Positions 32,662 through 43,605 of a stretch of 64,000 bases of DNA are shown here, one piece after another (the stretch's first letter is position 1; each line of letters starts with the position of its first letter). Location: the NCBI GenBank assembly GCA_009911035.1, contig QXWO01000018.1, forward strand, positions 30,998 through 94,997, given 5' to 3'. The DNA is from Lachnospiraceae bacterium (GTDB lineage Bacteria; Bacillota; Clostridia; Lachnospirales; Lachnospiraceae). Both the position numbers and the translations under genes were made by a program. The notes below the pieces were generated by a model. It was not told where the DNA came from. It searched no databases and saw only the letters and a program-made list of their open reading frames with translations.

Positions 32662-33648
32662 TTATTTTGTTGATTCTTTTAAAATAACTTCATAATCCAG
32701 AAGCGTCTTTTCCGGCACTTCCTTTCCATCGATCATATCCAAAAGTATTTTGCAGGCAGTTCTGCCAAGCTGCATGATGTCAAATTTCAGTGAAGTGATC
32801 ATGATAGGATAATTGTCCAGAATACGGCTGTAATGGCAGGACGCCACCCGCATATCTTCCGGCACTTTTATATTTTCAGATGCCAGAATATGCAGTACCT
32901 CATCACAGATGAAATCGTCCTGGCACAGCATACAGTCAGCCTTTTTTTTCACAAGCTCCTCCACAGCTTTTCCAATCAACACTTTATTGACCAGATTCAT
33001 ACATATCAGGCCGCTCTCCGGCTCTTTTCCAAACTGCCTGTAAGCTTCAAGATACCCTTTGTACCTGCATTTATTTACCATCTGTTCCATACTTCCGCCC
33101 AGATAGGCAATACGCCCAATACGCTTTGACAACAGCACGGAGGTCAGTTCCATGCAGGCTCCTGCATTATCACTGTCTATCTGTACCACGCCTTCTTTTT
33201 CCGTCTGCCCAATGGTGACAAAGGGAATTTTCTTTTCCAAAAGCAGAGGGACAAAGCAGTCGTTCTCATAGGTCCGGGTCAATATCATGCCGTCTACCTT
33301 TCGGTTTAAAATCAGCCGTTCCAAAGGTCTTGGATCTTTTCCGCTGGTGATAACTACCAGAATATCGTAGTCATTGGCCTGCGCCATCTCTTCCACAGCA
33401 TACATACAGGTGTGGAAAAAAGGCATTTCCACAAGGGTGTCCACCTCCGGCAGGATAATGGCAATATTGTTTGTCTTTGACTGGGCAAGGCTCTGGGCCG
33501 CCGCATTGGGATAGTAGCCATTTTCCTCAATATATTTTAGTACACGCTCTCTCGTCTCTTTCCCAATCCTCCCTTTCCCTGATATTGCACGTGATACAGT
33601 ACTTGTAGATACCCCAAGCTCTTTTGCCACATCTTGAATCGTCTTCAC
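32662..33648 (-). CDS. LacI-family repressor of the galactan operon
   Basis: 328 aa from GTG 33648 (GAGG ribosome site), giving VKTIQDVAKELGVSTSTVSR as the canonical N-terminal helix-turn-helix and hinge. The frame continues upstream but that part is not repressor-like. C-terminal periplasmic-binding-protein fold senses a sugar inducer. It precedes the galactan operon in the same direction, with its own terminator and with two LacI-type operators in the gap, so local repression is very likely. Confidence 0.88.
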   Translation of the reverse strand: MKTIQDVAKELGVSTSTVSRAISGKGRIGKETRERVLKYIEENGYYPNAAAQSLAQSKTNNIAIILPEVDTLVEMPFFHTCMYAVEEMAQANDYDILVVITSGKDPRPLERLILNRKVDGMILTRTYENDCFVPLLLEKKIPFVTIGQTEKEGVVQIDSDNAGACMELTSVLLSKRIGRIAYLGGSMEQMVNKCRYKGYLEAYRQFGKEPESGLICMNLVNKVLIGKAVEELVKKKADCMLCQDDFICDEVLHILASENIKVPEDMRVASCHYSRILDNYPIMITSLKFDIMQLGRTACKILLDMIDGKEVPEKTLLDYEVILKESTK

Positions 33649-33754
33649 TTTCCTAACCTCTTTACTGCTTATTTTATATATTTCCGTCAGGACTGCGTCT
33701 GCTCCTTCTTCTCTTCCTGTACGGTTTGCTTCTCCTGCATGATTTTCGCTTCTT

Positions 33755-34399
33755 CTATAGAATTTCCGTTTTATTCTCCAGAGTTTCTGCTTTTTTCTGT
33801 CCTGCTGCTGTTCTATCCTGCATAGTCTCGGCCTTTTTGTGTGGGGATTCTCTCTCATACAGTACATCTGCAAATTCCTTCTCCAATATATGTACAGTCA
33901 GTCTGTTCTCCTCTGTCTTTCTCTGGCGTCTTCGGAGCATCAGGCATACCGCCCCACATGCCAGAATCATAGCCGCCAGAGCCAGGACCATAAGTTCCCT
34001 GCCGCCAATTCTGCTGACAATCACCACGCATCCTGCATAGATCAGCCCAAGCACAGACACGAATATGGCATAAAATCCATTGCCATCCTCTGATACCCTG
34101 AAATATGCCTCGTAATACTGCTCTCTGCCGGTGACCTCCTCCTTAAGCTGTCTGCGGATCACCTCTGCCGCTATTTTCTTTCTGCTGCTTTTCTTCTTGC
34201 TCCATTTTTGTTCCAACAGCCCCACGCCTCTTTTCCTGTTTTCATGTATTTGGGCGTATTTCCCTGAAATATGCGGGTAAAAATTTCTAAGACATGATGC
34301 CAGCCAGTTAATCAAATCCGTAAACAGTTCCAGAATGGCGGCAAATAAATTTATTAGTGACTTTAGAAGATTTTTAACTGCATGATAGATTGTGTCCAT
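33755..34399 (-). CDS. Hypothetical membrane protein
   Basis: 214 aa, not recognised. An amphipathic N-terminus (about 1-40), a Lys/Arg-rich middle (about 60-95) and two predicted transmembrane helices (about 110-132 and 138-157) followed by a charged cytoplasmic tail. It sits between a chemoreceptor gene and the LacI-family gene; no functional link is evident. Confidence 0.6.
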   Translation of the reverse strand: MDTIYHAVKNLLKSLINLFAAILELFTDLINWLASCLRNFYPHISGKYAQIHENRKRGVGLLEQKWSKKKSSRKKIAAEVIRRQLKEEVTGREQYYEAYFRVSEDGNGFYAIFVSVLGLIYAGCVVIVSRIGGRELMVLALAAMILACGAVCLMLRRRQRKTEENRLTVHILEKEFADVLYERESPHKKAETMQDRTAAGQKKAETLENKTEIL

Positions 34400-34431
34400 G
34401 GAAATATCCTTTCTTTTGTTCCTATGCGGTT

Positions 34432-36129
34432 TTAGATTTCAAATTTAGCTATGTTCTTGTTTAGCTGATCCGCGATATCCTTCAATTGTTTTGCATTTTC
34501 TGCTATTTCCCGGATAATTTCGCTTACCTGGTTCACAGATGCTGCCGACTGCTGGGTGCTGGCTGCATTTTCCTGTGCTGCCGCAGAAAGATTCTGTACC
34601 GCGTCCGTTACGCTCACTCTCGTCTCATTGATTCCTATCGTCTTCTCCGCTACATTTCCGATAGCTGTAATTGCCTGCTCCACATGACCAAGAACCTGCC
34701 CGACCTGCTCGTCTGTATTTTTCACGCTGATGTTCTGCTGGCTAATGACCTCTTTAACCTCCTCCATCGTCTCAACAGCCTTATGGGAGTCATCCAGAAG
34801 GGAGTCGATAATCTCTTTGATCTGCCTTGCTGATTCATTAGACTGGTCCGCCAGCTTTTGGATCTGGGAAGCCACCACTGCAAAGCCTCTTCCCTGCTCT
34901 CCTGCCCTTGCCGCTTCAATGGATGCATTTAAGGACAATAAATTTGTCTCCTCTGCAATCTCAGTGATCAACTCTGTAGCCGCCTTGATCTTCTGGGCTG
35001 AGTTATTTGTCGTGTTTGTCTGTTCATAAATGATATCAATAGACTCTTTGGTCTTCTGATTAAAAGAGTCCAGGCTCTTTAGGGTGTCTGCCGCCATCCC
35101 CCCTAACTGTTTGATCAATTTTGCATTTTCATTAATACCGTTAATATCATTGGTCACTTCCTCTATCATTGCGCCCATTTCAATAATATTTTCCGTTGCC
35201 GCCTGTGTCTCCTGGGCCTGGTTTCCGGCGCCTAATGCAATTTCCTCGACAGCCTGCTTTACCTGACTGATATATTCCGAACTGCTTCCTGTCTTTTCCT
35301 CAAAAAAGAGGGAGGAACTGTCCAGTACCTTACTCTGCTCCTGCATACTGCCCACAATTTCAACCAGCTCCTCTTTTAACCGCGAGATGGCACGGCTGAT
35401 ATTTCCAATCTCATCTTTGCGTTTCAGAGTTTCCTCCCGTAAGTCAAAATTCAGTTTTCCTTTAGAAGCCATTTCGAGGGCATCTGTCCCCATATGCAGG
35501 GTAGATACCATACGGTGCACCATCACAAACAACAATATTGCGCAAAGGATAAAAAATATAGTCATTATCCCCGCTATCAGGAAAATGATTCTGGAAATCT
35601 GTTCTTTGGCATCGGACTGGGGCATCCCTGCAAACACCATGCCCACCACTTTATTGGTCCCATCTTCAAATAAAGGAATATAATATCCGTAATAGGTTCT
35701 TCCCACCACATCCACATTATGGGCAAAATATTCTTTCCCGCTGCTAATTACTTCACTGACTACCTGCGCTCCTGCTGCAGTCCCTATGACACGTTTTCCC
35801 TGTTCATCAATGACTGATGTCATGTATCTTGTATCTCCAAAAAAGATGGTGATATCCGTATCGGTCACCTTTTTGATATTGTCAGCGATTTCTGTTGCAT
35901 CACTGATGTTAAATTCCCCCTTATACAGCTTCCCTTCCACCACCTGATAACTACCTTCCCCTGCATGGGCCAGCGTATCCCTTACAGAAACGGCCGCCCC
36001 CCTAAGGCCGTTCTCAATTGTGCCAGCCACAACTTCTGTGATTCTCATATTACCAATGAGCATCGTTACAATCCCCAGGCACACCAATGGCGCCAAAGCC
36101 ATAGTCAGTATCCTTGACTGCATTTTCAT
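34432..36129 (-). CDS. Methyl-accepting chemotaxis protein
   Basis: 565 aa from ATG 36129 (GGGGG ribosome site); ATG 36156 is less likely. Transmembrane helix near the N-terminus, an extracellular single Cache-like sensor domain (about 35-175, with [23 protein letters not shown]), a second helix (about 183-205), HAMP, and a cytoplasmic coiled-coil signalling domain whose hairpin tip is [20 protein letters not shown]. It would signal to CheA/CheW. Ligand unknown. Confidence 0.88.
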   Translation of the reverse strand: MKMQSRILTMALAPLVCLGIVTMLIGNMRITEVVAGTIENGLRGAAVSVRDTLAHAGEGSYQVVEGKLYKGEFNISDATEIADNIKKVTDTDITIFFGDTRYMTSVIDEQGKRVIGTAAGAQVVSEVISSGKEYFAHNVDVVGRTYYGYYIPLFEDGTNKVVGMVFAGMPQSDAKEQISRIIFLIAGIMTIFFILCAILLFVMVHRMVSTLHMGTDALEMASKGKLNFDLREETLKRKDEIGNISRAISRLKEELVEIVGSMQEQSKVLDSSSLFFEEKTGSSSEYISQVKQAVEEIALGAGNQAQETQAATENIIEMGAMIEEVTNDINGINENAKLIKQLGGMAADTLKSLDSFNQKTKESIDIIYEQTNTTNNSAQKIKAATELITEIAEETNLLSLNASIEAARAGEQGRGFAVVASQIQKLADQSNESARQIKEIIDSLLDDSHKAVETMEEVKEVISQQNISVKNTDEQVGQVLGHVEQAITAIGNVAEKTIGINETRVSVTDAVQNLSAAAQENAASTQQSAASVNQVSEIIREIAENAKQLKDIADQLNKNIAKFEI

Positions 36130-36203
36130 AGTCTTACCCCCATTCCAAATATGCATTTTCTGCCTCGTATCTATTATAGCACGTTAAAATTAATTACACC
36201 AAC

Positions 36204-36236
36204 AAAAAAGCCCTGCACATTACATGCAGGACTTTT
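36204..36236 (-). terminator. Terminator of the ribosomal operon
   Basis: CCCTGCA/TGCAGGA hairpin followed on the minus strand by a run of T, just after rplQ. Confidence 0.85.
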
Positions 36237-36295
36237 TGCTTACTATAAACCGATTCACAAAATGTAACAACGTTTGCTTGCTTTATTATACCAGC

Positions 36296-36832
36296 TTATA
36301 CCAACTCAAGAACAACTTCCATTGCTCCATCGCCTTTACGCTGACCAATCTTAATAATTCTTGTGTATCCGCCGTTACGGTTTGCATACTTAACACCGTA
36401 CTCGTCAAATAATTTGGCAACCAAATCTACCTCTTTCGTGCCTCTTTTTCTTCCTGCCTTTGTTGCAGGAACTTCCGTTACCGGATATAAAACCCTGAGA
36501 ATCTGGCGTCTTGCATGTAGTCTGGAAGGCATATCTTTTTTGATTTCCTTCTCAACTGTCTCAAACTTGGTAACTCTCTTTCCGTCAATTACTTCTTTTA
36601 CTCTCTTTCCGTCTTTATCCTTTACAGGAACTTTTGCGGAAACTTTAACGGTTTCATAGTTATCCTTTTCTTTGGCTGCAAGCGCAATGATTCCATCAGC
36701 AATCTTCTGGACTTCCTTTGCCCTTGCCAGTGTAGTCACAATTTTCCCTCTATAGATAAGGCTTGTTACCTGACTTCTAAGCAGTGCCTTCCTCTGACTG
36801 GACGTTCTTCCTAATTTTCTGTATTTTGCCAT
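36296..36832 (-). CDS. rplQ: 50S ribosomal protein L17 with internal insertion
   Basis: 178 aa, about 50 longer than typical L17. The usual N-terminal segment (YRKLGRTSSQRKALLRSQ) and C-terminal RIIKIGQRKGDGAMEVVLEL are present; a charged insertion (KDKDGKRVKEVIDGKRVTKF and on to about residue 105) accounts for the length. Such insertions are seen in related Clostridia. Last gene of the operon. Confidence 0.95.
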   Translation of the reverse strand: MAKYRKLGRTSSQRKALLRSQVTSLIYRGKIVTTLARAKEVQKIADGIIALAAKEKDNYETVKVSAKVPVKDKDGKRVKEVIDGKRVTKFETVEKEIKKDMPSRLHARRQILRVLYPVTEVPATKAGRKRGTKEVDLVAKLFDEYGVKYANRNGGYTRIIKIGQRKGDGAMEVVLELV

Positions 36833-36984
36833 TGTTACGGCTCCTTTCTCAACGGGTTAAAACCCTTCATGGTACATTCGGCCACGCTCTTTGGTCTTAC
36901 TTACCGAATGCAGTTATCTCCATTTATGAGGACACAGTGCGCACTCTTTGGTTTTACCGCCCTGCGTTTCCCAAAACAGCCGGA

Positions 36985-37944
36985 TCAAGCCTCATCACTG
37001 GGATTAAGCTGTAATCCTAATTCCTTTAATTTCGCTAAAACTTCTTCCAGTGACTTGCGTCCAAGATTACGGACTTTCATCATGTCTTCCGAAGTTTTAT
37101 TGGTTAATTCTTCTACTGTATTGATACCAGCTCTCTTTAAGCAGTTATAGGAACGGACTGACAATTCCAGCTCGTCAATGCTCATTTCCAGTACCTTTTC
37201 CTTTTCATCTTCTTCCTTCTCCACCATGACTTCCGCAGTCTTGGCATTTTCAGAAAGATCAATGAAAAGCATTAAGTGTTCACTAAGTACCTTAGCGGCC
37301 AGACTGACTGCCTCATCGGGTACCAGTGTTCCATTTGTAAAGACATCCAGCGAAAGCTTATCAAAGTCTGTCACCTGGCCGACACGTGTATTTTCAACGG
37401 TCACGTTCACCCTCTCAACAGGCGTATAGATAGAATCCACTGCGATGACACCGATAGGCAGGTCTTCGCTCTTATTCTTGTCAGCGCTTACGTATCCCCT
37501 GCCTTTTGTAATAGTCAATTCCATATAAAGCTTGGTATTTTTACCATTCAAGGTCGCAATCGTAAGATCGGGATTAAGAATCTCTATGTCCTGATCACAC
37601 TGGATGTCAGATGCCTTAACTATGCCTTCGCCCTCATACTCGATGTATGCGGTTTTAGGCTCATTGGTGTCGCTGTTGTTTCTAATAGCAAGGCTCTTAA
37701 TATTCATGATAATTTCAGTTACATCTTCTTTGACTCCTTCGATGGAACTGAATTCATGCAATACGCCTTCAATCTTGACCTGGCTCACAGCAGCGCCAGG
37801 AAGGGAAGAAAGCATAATTCTTCTGAGTGAATTACCAAGTGTGATACCGTAGCCTCTTTCGAGCGGTTCTACGACAAATCTGCCATACTTCTTATCCTCA
37901 GAGATTTCTGCCACCTCAATATTGGGCCTTTCAAAATCAAACAA
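36985..37944 (-). CDS. rpoA: RNA polymerase alpha subunit
   Basis: 319 aa. N-terminal assembly domain ([20 protein letters not shown]), linker with an acidic patch near 235-245, and C-terminal DNA-binding domain ([19 protein letters not shown], then [11 protein letters not shown]). Normal length. Confidence 0.97.
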   Translation of the reverse strand: MFDFERPNIEVAEISEDKKYGRFVVEPLERGYGITLGNSLRRIMLSSLPGAAVSQVKIEGVLHEFSSIEGVKEDVTEIIMNIKSLAIRNNSDTNEPKTAYIEYEGEGIVKASDIQCDQDIEILNPDLTIATLNGKNTKLYMELTITKGRGYVSADKNKSEDLPIGVIAVDSIYTPVERVNVTVENTRVGQVTDFDKLSLDVFTNGTLVPDEAVSLAAKVLSEHLMLFIDLSENAKTAEVMVEKEEDEKEKVLEMSIDELELSVRSYNCLKRAGINTVEELTNKTSEDMMKVRNLGRKSLEEVLAKLKELGLQLNPSDEA

Positions 37945-38005
37945 TGCAAATACCCTCCTTTACGAACATAATGAAACATCTGCGATCTCCACGAAACACA
38001 GAATA

Positions 38006-38033
38006 CCCTGGGCAGTTTAAAAACTGCCTTAGG
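38006..38033. other. Hairpin between rpsD and rpoA
   Basis: GGCAGTTT pairs with AAACTGCC, extended by CCC/GGG around two small mismatches. No T-run follows, so it is more likely an RNA processing or stability element than a terminator. Confidence 0.45.
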
Positions 38034-38049
38034 GCTTCTTTTCGTGGCT

Positions 38050-38643
38050 TTATTTGGAATACAATTCGACAATAAGCATTTCATTTACGGGAACATCGAT
38101 CATTTCCCTTGTAGGAAGGTTTTTAATTGTTCCTTTTAATGCTTCCTGATCTACATCCATCCATTCAGGAACCAGTCTTCCTGATGTTACTTCGAGGATA
38201 TCTTTGTATCTCTGTAAAGATTTGGATTTCTCCCTTATTTCAATCACGTCTCCGGCTTTAACCAGATAGGAAGGAATCTGAACATGCTTTCCGTTTACAA
38301 GAACATGCTGATGACCGACGATCTGTCTTGCCTCTCTTCTTGTCCTTGCAAATCCCATTCTGAAAATTACGCTGTCCAGTCTTGTTTCAAGCATGATCAT
38401 CAGGTTTTCACCTGTCATGCCCTTCATTCTGTCCGCTTTGTTATAATAGTTTCTGAAAGGTTTCTCAAGCACGCCGTAAATGAATTTTGCCTTCTGTTTC
38501 TCGCGAAGCTGAAGGCCGTACTCACTTACTTTCTTTCCTGCCCTTGCATTTGTTCTGTTGGACTTTTTGTCGTACCCTAAAAATACCGGGTCAAGACCAA
38601 GTGATCTGCATCTTTTTAATACCGGAACTCTGTTTACTGCCAT
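38050..38643 (-). CDS. rpsD: 30S ribosomal protein S4
   Basis: 197 aa, with the S4 RNA-binding domain ([20 protein letters not shown]) in the second half. Lacks the N-terminal CxxC zinc site, i.e. the C-minus form. Located between rpsK and rpoA as usual in Firmicutes. Confidence 0.97.
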   Translation of the reverse strand: MAVNRVPVLKRCRSLGLDPVFLGYDKKSNRTNARAGKKVSEYGLQLREKQKAKFIYGVLEKPFRNYYNKADRMKGMTGENLMIMLETRLDSVIFRMGFARTRREARQIVGHQHVLVNGKHVQIPSYLVKAGDVIEIREKSKSLQRYKDILEVTSGRLVPEWMDVDQEALKGTIKNLPTREMIDVPVNEMLIVELYSK

Positions 38644-38749
38644 TTAGATTTACCTCCTGTTGTTGTTTACAGCACTCCCGCGCCTTCTTCCAACCATTTA
38701 CTGTTAAAAGTTCTATATTGCAAAAACAGCTATGCTGCTATTGCCGTGA

Positions 38750-39148
38750 TTATACACGACGGCGTTTCGGCGGGCGGCATCCATTGTGAGGAACGGGTGT
38801 CACGTCCCTGATGCTGGTAACCTCCAGTCCGCATGCGGAAAGCGCGCGAATCGCTGCCTCACGTCCTGAACCAGGTCCCTTCACCATAACGTCAACTGTC
38901 TTTAAGCCGTGTACCAGAGCAGCCTTTGTTGCTGTCTCTGCCGCCATCTGTGCTGCATATGGAGTAGATTTCCTTGAACCTCTAAAACCAAGACCGCCGG
39001 CGCTTGCCCAGCTAAGAGCATTTCCTTCATTGTCTGTCAGTGTAACAATCGTGTTGTTAAAAGAAGACTGGATATGTGCCTGTCCGTGTTCAACGTTTTT
39101 CTTGACACGTTTTTTTGTCACTTTTTTTGTAACTTTTTTTGCTGCCAT
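38750..39148 (-). CDS. rpsK: 30S ribosomal protein S11
   Basis: 132 aa. Lys-rich start ([14 protein letters not shown]), then the conserved [15 protein letters not shown] and C-terminal [15 protein letters not shown]. Confidence 0.97.
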   Translation of the reverse strand: MAAKKVTKKVTKKRVKKNVEHGQAHIQSSFNNTIVTLTDNEGNALSWASAGGLGFRGSRKSTPYAAQMAAETATKAALVHGLKTVDVMVKGPGSGREAAIRALSACGLEVTSIRDVTPVPHNGCRPPKRRRV

Positions 39149-39208
39149 TTAAACTAACCTACTTTCTTCAAATCATTTACATAGTTTCTCAACAACGCTG
39201 CTCAATAA

Positions 39209-39577
39209 TTATTTCTTCTTATTAGCAACAGTTCTCTTGGGGCCTTTTCTTGTTCTGGCATTTGTTTTTGTTTTCTGCCCACGTACAGGAAGCCCTTTCC
39301 TGTGGCGGATACCTCTGTAACATCCAATTTCCTGAAGTCTCTTGATGTTCATGGCAACTTCTCTTCTAAGGTCACCTTCCACCATATAATCAGCGTCAAT
39401 CACTTCGCTGATTCTCTTAACTTCATCATCAGTCAGCTCTCTGACACGGGTATCAGGGTTGACCTGTGCTGCTTTAAGAATCTTGTTGGAACTTGCCCTG
39501 CCGATTCCATAAACATAAGTCAAACCAATTTCTACACGTTTTTCTCTGGGTAAATCAACACCTGCAATACGAGCCAT
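39209..39577 (-). CDS. rpsM: 30S ribosomal protein S13
   Basis: 122 aa. [20 protein letters not shown] at the N-terminus and the basic [17 protein letters not shown] tail contacting tRNA. Confidence 0.97.
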   Translation of the reverse strand: MARIAGVDLPREKRVEIGLTYVYGIGRASSNKILKAAQVNPDTRVRELTDDEVKRISEVIDADYMVEGDLRREVAMNIKRLQEIGCYRGIRHRKGLPVRGQKTKTNARTRKGPKRTVANKKK

Positions 39578-39877
39578 TTACGTTTCCTCCATTTTCTTTG
39601 CGCACTTTATGTGCGCGGATACTAATTGATTGGGGCTCTTTAGCCCAATCGGATTTTCCGATCTTACGCGAAATTCTCACGAACCAAGAAGTAATCTCTA
39701 AGGCTCTTTCGTACAATTATATAAAATCAGTCCGGCCCTTAACAGACTCTGCCGCGCCTGGCAGGCCGGCTTATTATAAAATGCCGCCAAACCTTGCGGG
39801 CCGGCTTATTGTTATAAAACCGGACTGCAGCCGCTTCATAATAATTGGACAAGAACCCTCCTGCTTACCGCAGCGGA
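39578..39877. other. 300-bp spacer between rpmJ and rpsM with a short direct repeat
   Basis: No gene. Contains two near-copies of GCCGGCTTATT(G)TATAAAA at about 39765-39781 and 39800-39819, plus GC-rich palindromic pieces (GCCGGCC-like). Unusually long gap for this operon; could hold an RNA-processing signal or internal promoter. Confidence 0.5.
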
Positions 39878-39991
39878 TTATCCTTGTCTTTGTTTGTGCT
39901 TCGGATTCTCACAGATTACTCTGATACGTCCTTTTCTCTTAATGATTTTGCACTTTTCGCAAATCGGTTTTACTGATGATCTAACCTTCAT
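39878..39991 (-). CDS. rpmJ: 50S ribosomal protein L36
   Basis: 37 aa, translated by hand: starts [20 protein letters not shown] and ends with [17 protein letters not shown]. The three Cys and one His form the zinc site of the standard (C-plus) L36. A good ribosome site (GAAAGGAGGG) precedes it. Confidence 0.96.
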   Translation of the reverse strand: MKVRSSVKPICEKCKIIKRKGRIRVICENPKHKQRQG

Positions 39992-40079
39992 GTTAAACCC
40001 TCCTTTCAAAAAGACCGTTTTACATTATAACATAATATATCCATAAATACAAGCATAACTTGGAAATCAATCTGGCCTT

Positions 40080-40298
40080 TTATTTGTCACGCCAGATGAT
40101 CCTTCCCTTACTCAAATCATAGGGAGACAATTCCAGGGTCACTTTATCTCCGGGAAGAATACGGATAAAGTTCTGGCGGAGTTTTCCGCTGATGTGTGCC
40201 AGTACTCTGTGGCCATTTTCAAGTTCCACCTGGAACATTGTGTTGGGAAGTTTCTCTACTACAGTTCCTTCAATCTCAATTACGTCAGCTTTTGACAT
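40080..40298 (-). CDS. infA: Translation initiation factor IF-1
   Basis: 72 aa OB-fold protein ([20 protein letters not shown], later [21 protein letters not shown]). Between the KOW protein and rpmJ, as in other Clostridia. Confidence 0.97.
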   Translation of the reverse strand: MSKADVIEIEGTVVEKLPNTMFQVELENGHRVLAHISGKLRQNFIRILPGDKVTLELSPYDLSKGRIIWRDK

Positions 40299-40311
40299 GT
40301 TTACCTCCTGA

Positions 40312-40587
40312 TCAAATCATTTCACTGGTTTGTTGTTTTGTTCTGATTTTTATGGCAGATTTAATTTCCTCATTATAAATAATCTGTCCGTTTTTCAGTT
40401 TTTTTGCCAGAGCTTCGTCTATGCCGGCCTTCACTGCCTGCAGATGCTTTTTCCTTTTTTTCTTTGGGTTTTCCAGCGCCCTTGTTCTGCCGTCCGCCAG
40501 ATAGGCGAAGTCCCCTTCTTCTTTTATTATGATATACATCTGGCCTTTATCATGCCCTGCTATCGATGTGGCAAACATTCCTACCAT
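40312..40587 (-). CDS. KOW-domain RNA-binding protein
   Basis: 91 aa from ATG 40587 (the frame to 40680 lacks a ribosome site further up). Starts [20 protein letters not shown], an L14e/L27e-like KOW motif, then a Lys-rich helix (NPKKKRKKH). A conserved small protein found between map and infA in Clostridia; probably ribosome-associated. Confidence 0.82.
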   Translation of the reverse strand: MVGMFATSIAGHDKGQMYIIIKEEGDFAYLADGRTRALENPKKKRKKHLQAVKAGIDEALAKKLKNGQIIYNEEIKSAIKIRTKQQTSEMI

Positions 40588-40689
40588 ATTTTCCCGCCTT
40601 TCCGTGCAGCGCCGGAGTGTGTCTGAAAATGCGTTCCGCAAAATGCATGATCCAATTTGCGGGAATGAATTTTCAAACACACACTAAAA

Positions 40690-41448
40690 TCACTCCGGCA
40701 TCAATGTAAGGATTTCCGGCGCCCCTTCTGTGATCAGCACAGTATTTTCATAATGGGCTGACAGGGAACCGTCCTGTGTCACCACAGTCCAGCCGTCTTC
40801 AAGCCATTCCACCGGATAGCCCCCCATATTAATCATCGGCTCGATCGCAAGCGTCATCCCCGGCCGGAGTTTAATGCCCCTGCGCCACTGCCGGAAGTTG
40901 GGTATCTGGGGTTCTTCATGAAGGCAGGTACCTACTCCATGCCCTACTAAATCACGCACGATACCGTATCCGAACTGGCTGCAATATCTGTCAATTGCAT
41001 TGGATATGTCATAAAGATGGCAGCCTGCCCTGGCATATTTAATTCCTTCAAAAAAACTCTGTTTTGTGACAGTAATCAGCTTTTCGGCCTCCTGGCTCAC
41101 CTGTCCTACCGGATAAGTCCTTGCTGCATCTGAATGATAGCCTTTATAAATAAGACCTGCATCCAGACTGACAATATCCCCTTCCTGCAAAATCCTTTCT
41201 TTGGAAGGGATCCCGTGCACTACCTCATCGTTTACGGAAACACAGACAGAGGCAGGATAGCCGTTGTAATTTAAAAAATTAGGTATGCATCCATAGCTGC
41301 GGATCAGCTTCTCTCCCAATGCGTCAATATCCCAAGTCGAAATTCCCGGCTTTATTGCCTCTCCAAGCTGCCTATGAACCTGTGCCAGTATACGGCAGGA
41401 TTCACGCATGAGCTCAATTTCTCTCTGTGATTTTATAATGACCGCCAT
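40690..41448 (-). CDS. map: Methionine aminopeptidase, type I
   Basis: 252 aa pita-bread metalloprotease. Metal ligands are visible in DAGLIYKGYHSDAART, GHGVGTCLHEEP and IEPMINMG. It removes the N-terminal Met from new proteins. Four nucleotides after adk. Confidence 0.96.
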   Translation of the reverse strand: MAVIIKSQREIELMRESCRILAQVHRQLGEAIKPGISTWDIDALGEKLIRSYGCIPNFLNYNGYPASVCVSVNDEVVHGIPSKERILQEGDIVSLDAGLIYKGYHSDAARTYPVGQVSQEAEKLITVTKQSFFEGIKYARAGCHLYDISNAIDRYCSQFGYGIVRDLVGHGVGTCLHEEPQIPNFRQWRRGIKLRPGMTLAIEPMINMGGYPVEWLEDGWTVVTQDGSLSAHYENTVLITEGAPEILTLMPE

Positions 41449-41453
41449 GATTT

Positions 41454-42095
41454 TTAACCTAAAACAGCATTGATTGCCGCAAATACTTCTTTCATGCCGG
41501 CTGTACCGTCTACTGTCCTCAATATGCCTTTTGCACTATAAAAATCAATCAAAGGCTGGGTCTGTTTGTGGTATACATCCAGGCGGTTGCCCACTGTCTC
41601 CGGCCTGTCGTCGTCACGCAGAACGAGCTCTCTGCCGCAGACATCGCATATTCCTTCCGCTTTCGGAGGAATATATTCCACATGATAAGTTGCCCCGCAG
41701 TTTAAACATGCACGCCTTCCGCTCATTCTCTTTATAATATTTTCATCAGGCACATCCACATTAATGGCAAAATCTATTTTGTCATTAATTTCCTCCAGTG
41801 CGCTCTCAAGCACCTCTGCCTGGGGAATGGTTCTTGGAAATCCATCCAGAACATAACCGCAGCTGCAGTCCTCTTTTGCCACTCTGTCCAGAAGGATTTT
41901 AACGGTAAGCTCATCCGGCACCAGAAGTCCCTGATCCATGTATTTTTTAGCTTCCATCCCAAGAGCTGTTCCATTCTTGATATTGGCCCTGAAAATATCG
42001 CCAGTGGAAACGTGAGGAATCCCATACTTATCCGCAATCATTTTGGCCTGTGTGCCTTTTCCTGCACCAGGTGCGCCTAACATAATTATTTTCAT
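41454..42095 (-). CDS. adk: Adenylate kinase
   Basis: 213 aa from ATG 42095 (GGGGG site; first residues MKIIMLGAPGAGKGTQ). P-loop GAPGAGKGT at 7-15. The LID domain carries four zinc Cys (CLNCGATYH, later CDVCG), as in Gram-positive enzymes. Confidence 0.96.
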   Translation of the reverse strand: MKIIMLGAPGAGKGTQAKMIADKYGIPHVSTGDIFRANIKNGTALGMEAKKYMDQGLLVPDELTVKILLDRVAKEDCSCGYVLDGFPRTIPQAEVLESALEEINDKIDFAINVDVPDENIIKRMSGRRACLNCGATYHVEYIPPKAEGICDVCGRELVLRDDDRPETVGNRLDVYHKQTQPLIDFYSAKGILRTVDGTAGMKEVFAAINAVLG

Positions 42096-42290
42096 TCTTT
42101 GCCCCCATTTCTGCGCTGCCTTCGCGCTTTCTTCCCATGCTAATATAGAGGCAAAGGAAATCCCAGGCTTTATCATGCCTGACGCTTCCTTTAACCTCTA
42201 GTTATTTTACATTCAAATGACTTTCCGGCACGACGGTTCATAGTTGACCGCACTTTATTTCTGCCTGGCTCTTTATTCAAGAACAGCTTA

Positions 42291-43604
42291 CTAGTCATTT
42301 AAAAAACCTTTGTAATTACGTACCAGCATCTGTGATTCAATCTGCTTCATAGTTTCAAGCACCACGCTGACAATAATGATCAGACTGGTTCCGCCGAAGG
42401 ATACCTGTGCACCGAACACGCCGTTAAAGAAAAAAGGCACTACGCACACGATGGTAAGGCCGACCGCGCCAATGAATACGATATAATTCAGGATTTTTGT
42501 CAAATATTCGCTGGTCGGCTTTCCGGGTCTGATACCGGGAATAAATCCGCCCTGCTTCTTCATATTTTCTGCAATCTCCATTGGATTAAATGTAATGGAT
42601 GTGTAGAAATAAGCAAAAAAGATAACCAATACGATATATACTACCAGTCCGACAGAGTAAACAGGTTCGCTGGGTCTGCACCAGTTGCCGGAATTCAATC
42701 CTTTTAATATATGCCCCCAAAAACCGCTTCCCTGATATCCGAAAAAGCTGCATACTACAATCGGAAGCTGCATCAGCGAAGATGCAAAGATAATAGGAAT
42801 AACACCGGAAGTATTCACTTTCAGGGGAATGGAAGAGGTCTGGCCTCCCACCATTTTTCTGCCCTGCACCTTTTTTGCATACTGGACAGGAATCTTACGG
42901 ACACCATCGTTTAAGATGATTACCATAATAACCATGACCAGGATAATTGCAAGGATGACAACTGCCGCTACCGCACCTACTGCAATTGCCCTGCCAAACA
43001 CGAACTGTTCAAAGAGTTGCGCAATATCCTGCGGAATCCTGGAAATGATGTTGATGACAAGGACAATGGAAATACCGTTTCCCACGCCTTTTTCCGTAAT
43101 TCTTTCGCCAATCCACATAAGAAATGCGCTGCCGGCTGTAAGAGCCGCTATTACTGTTACAACATTCAGGAAATTAAACTTCTCTAAAAGTCCGCTATTG
43201 CCAAAAGCAAATGCCATGGCAGAGGACTCAATAAGAGCAAGGGCAACCGTCACATATCGGGTGATGGATGCGATTTTCCGTCTTCCGTCCTCGCCTTCCT
43301 TCTGCATCTCCTCCAGCTTTGGTATCGCGATGGTAAGAAGCTGCATGATAATGGAAGACGTAATGTAAGGCGTGATATTCAACGCCAATACTGACATATT
43401 TAGGAACGAGCCGCCCGTAAAGGCATCAAAGAAACTGAACGCGTCCCCTGTCTGCTGTGCAAACCAGTTGGAAAAGTAATGCCGGTTCACACCGGGCACA
43501 GGAAGCTGTGACCCTAAACGGATCACAACGAGCATGCCAAGTGTAAATAATAATTTATTTCTTATCTCTTTAATCTTAAAAGCATTTTTTAAGGTTGTAA
43601 GCAT
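42291..43604 (-). CDS. secY: Preprotein translocase channel subunit SecY
   Basis: 437 aa, ten transmembrane helices; conserved ITPYITSSIIMQL plug region and the GIRPGKPTSEYL loop. Immediately follows rplO (1-nt gap). Confidence 0.97.
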   Translation of the reverse strand: MLTTLKNAFKIKEIRNKLLFTLGMLVVIRLGSQLPVPGVNRHYFSNWFAQQTGDAFSFFDAFTGGSFLNMSVLALNITPYITSSIIMQLLTIAIPKLEEMQKEGEDGRRKIASITRYVTVALALIESSAMAFAFGNSGLLEKFNFLNVVTVIAALTAGSAFLMWIGERITEKGVGNGISIVLVINIISRIPQDIAQLFEQFVFGRAIAVGAVAAVVILAIILVMVIMVIILNDGVRKIPVQYAKKVQGRKMVGGQTSSIPLKVNTSGVIPIIFASSLMQLPIVVCSFFGYQGSGFWGHILKGLNSGNWCRPSEPVYSVGLVVYIVLVIFFAYFYTSITFNPMEIAENMKKQGGFIPGIRPGKPTSEYLTKILNYIVFIGAVGLTIVCVVPFFFNGVFGAQVSFGGTSLIIIVSVVLETMKQIESQMLVRNYKGFLND

Positions 43605-43605
43605 A

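Noticed and set aside
33649-33873. N-terminal extension of the LacI-family protein
   Set aside because: The helix-turn-helix must be N-terminal and starts right after GTG 33648, which has a ribosome site.
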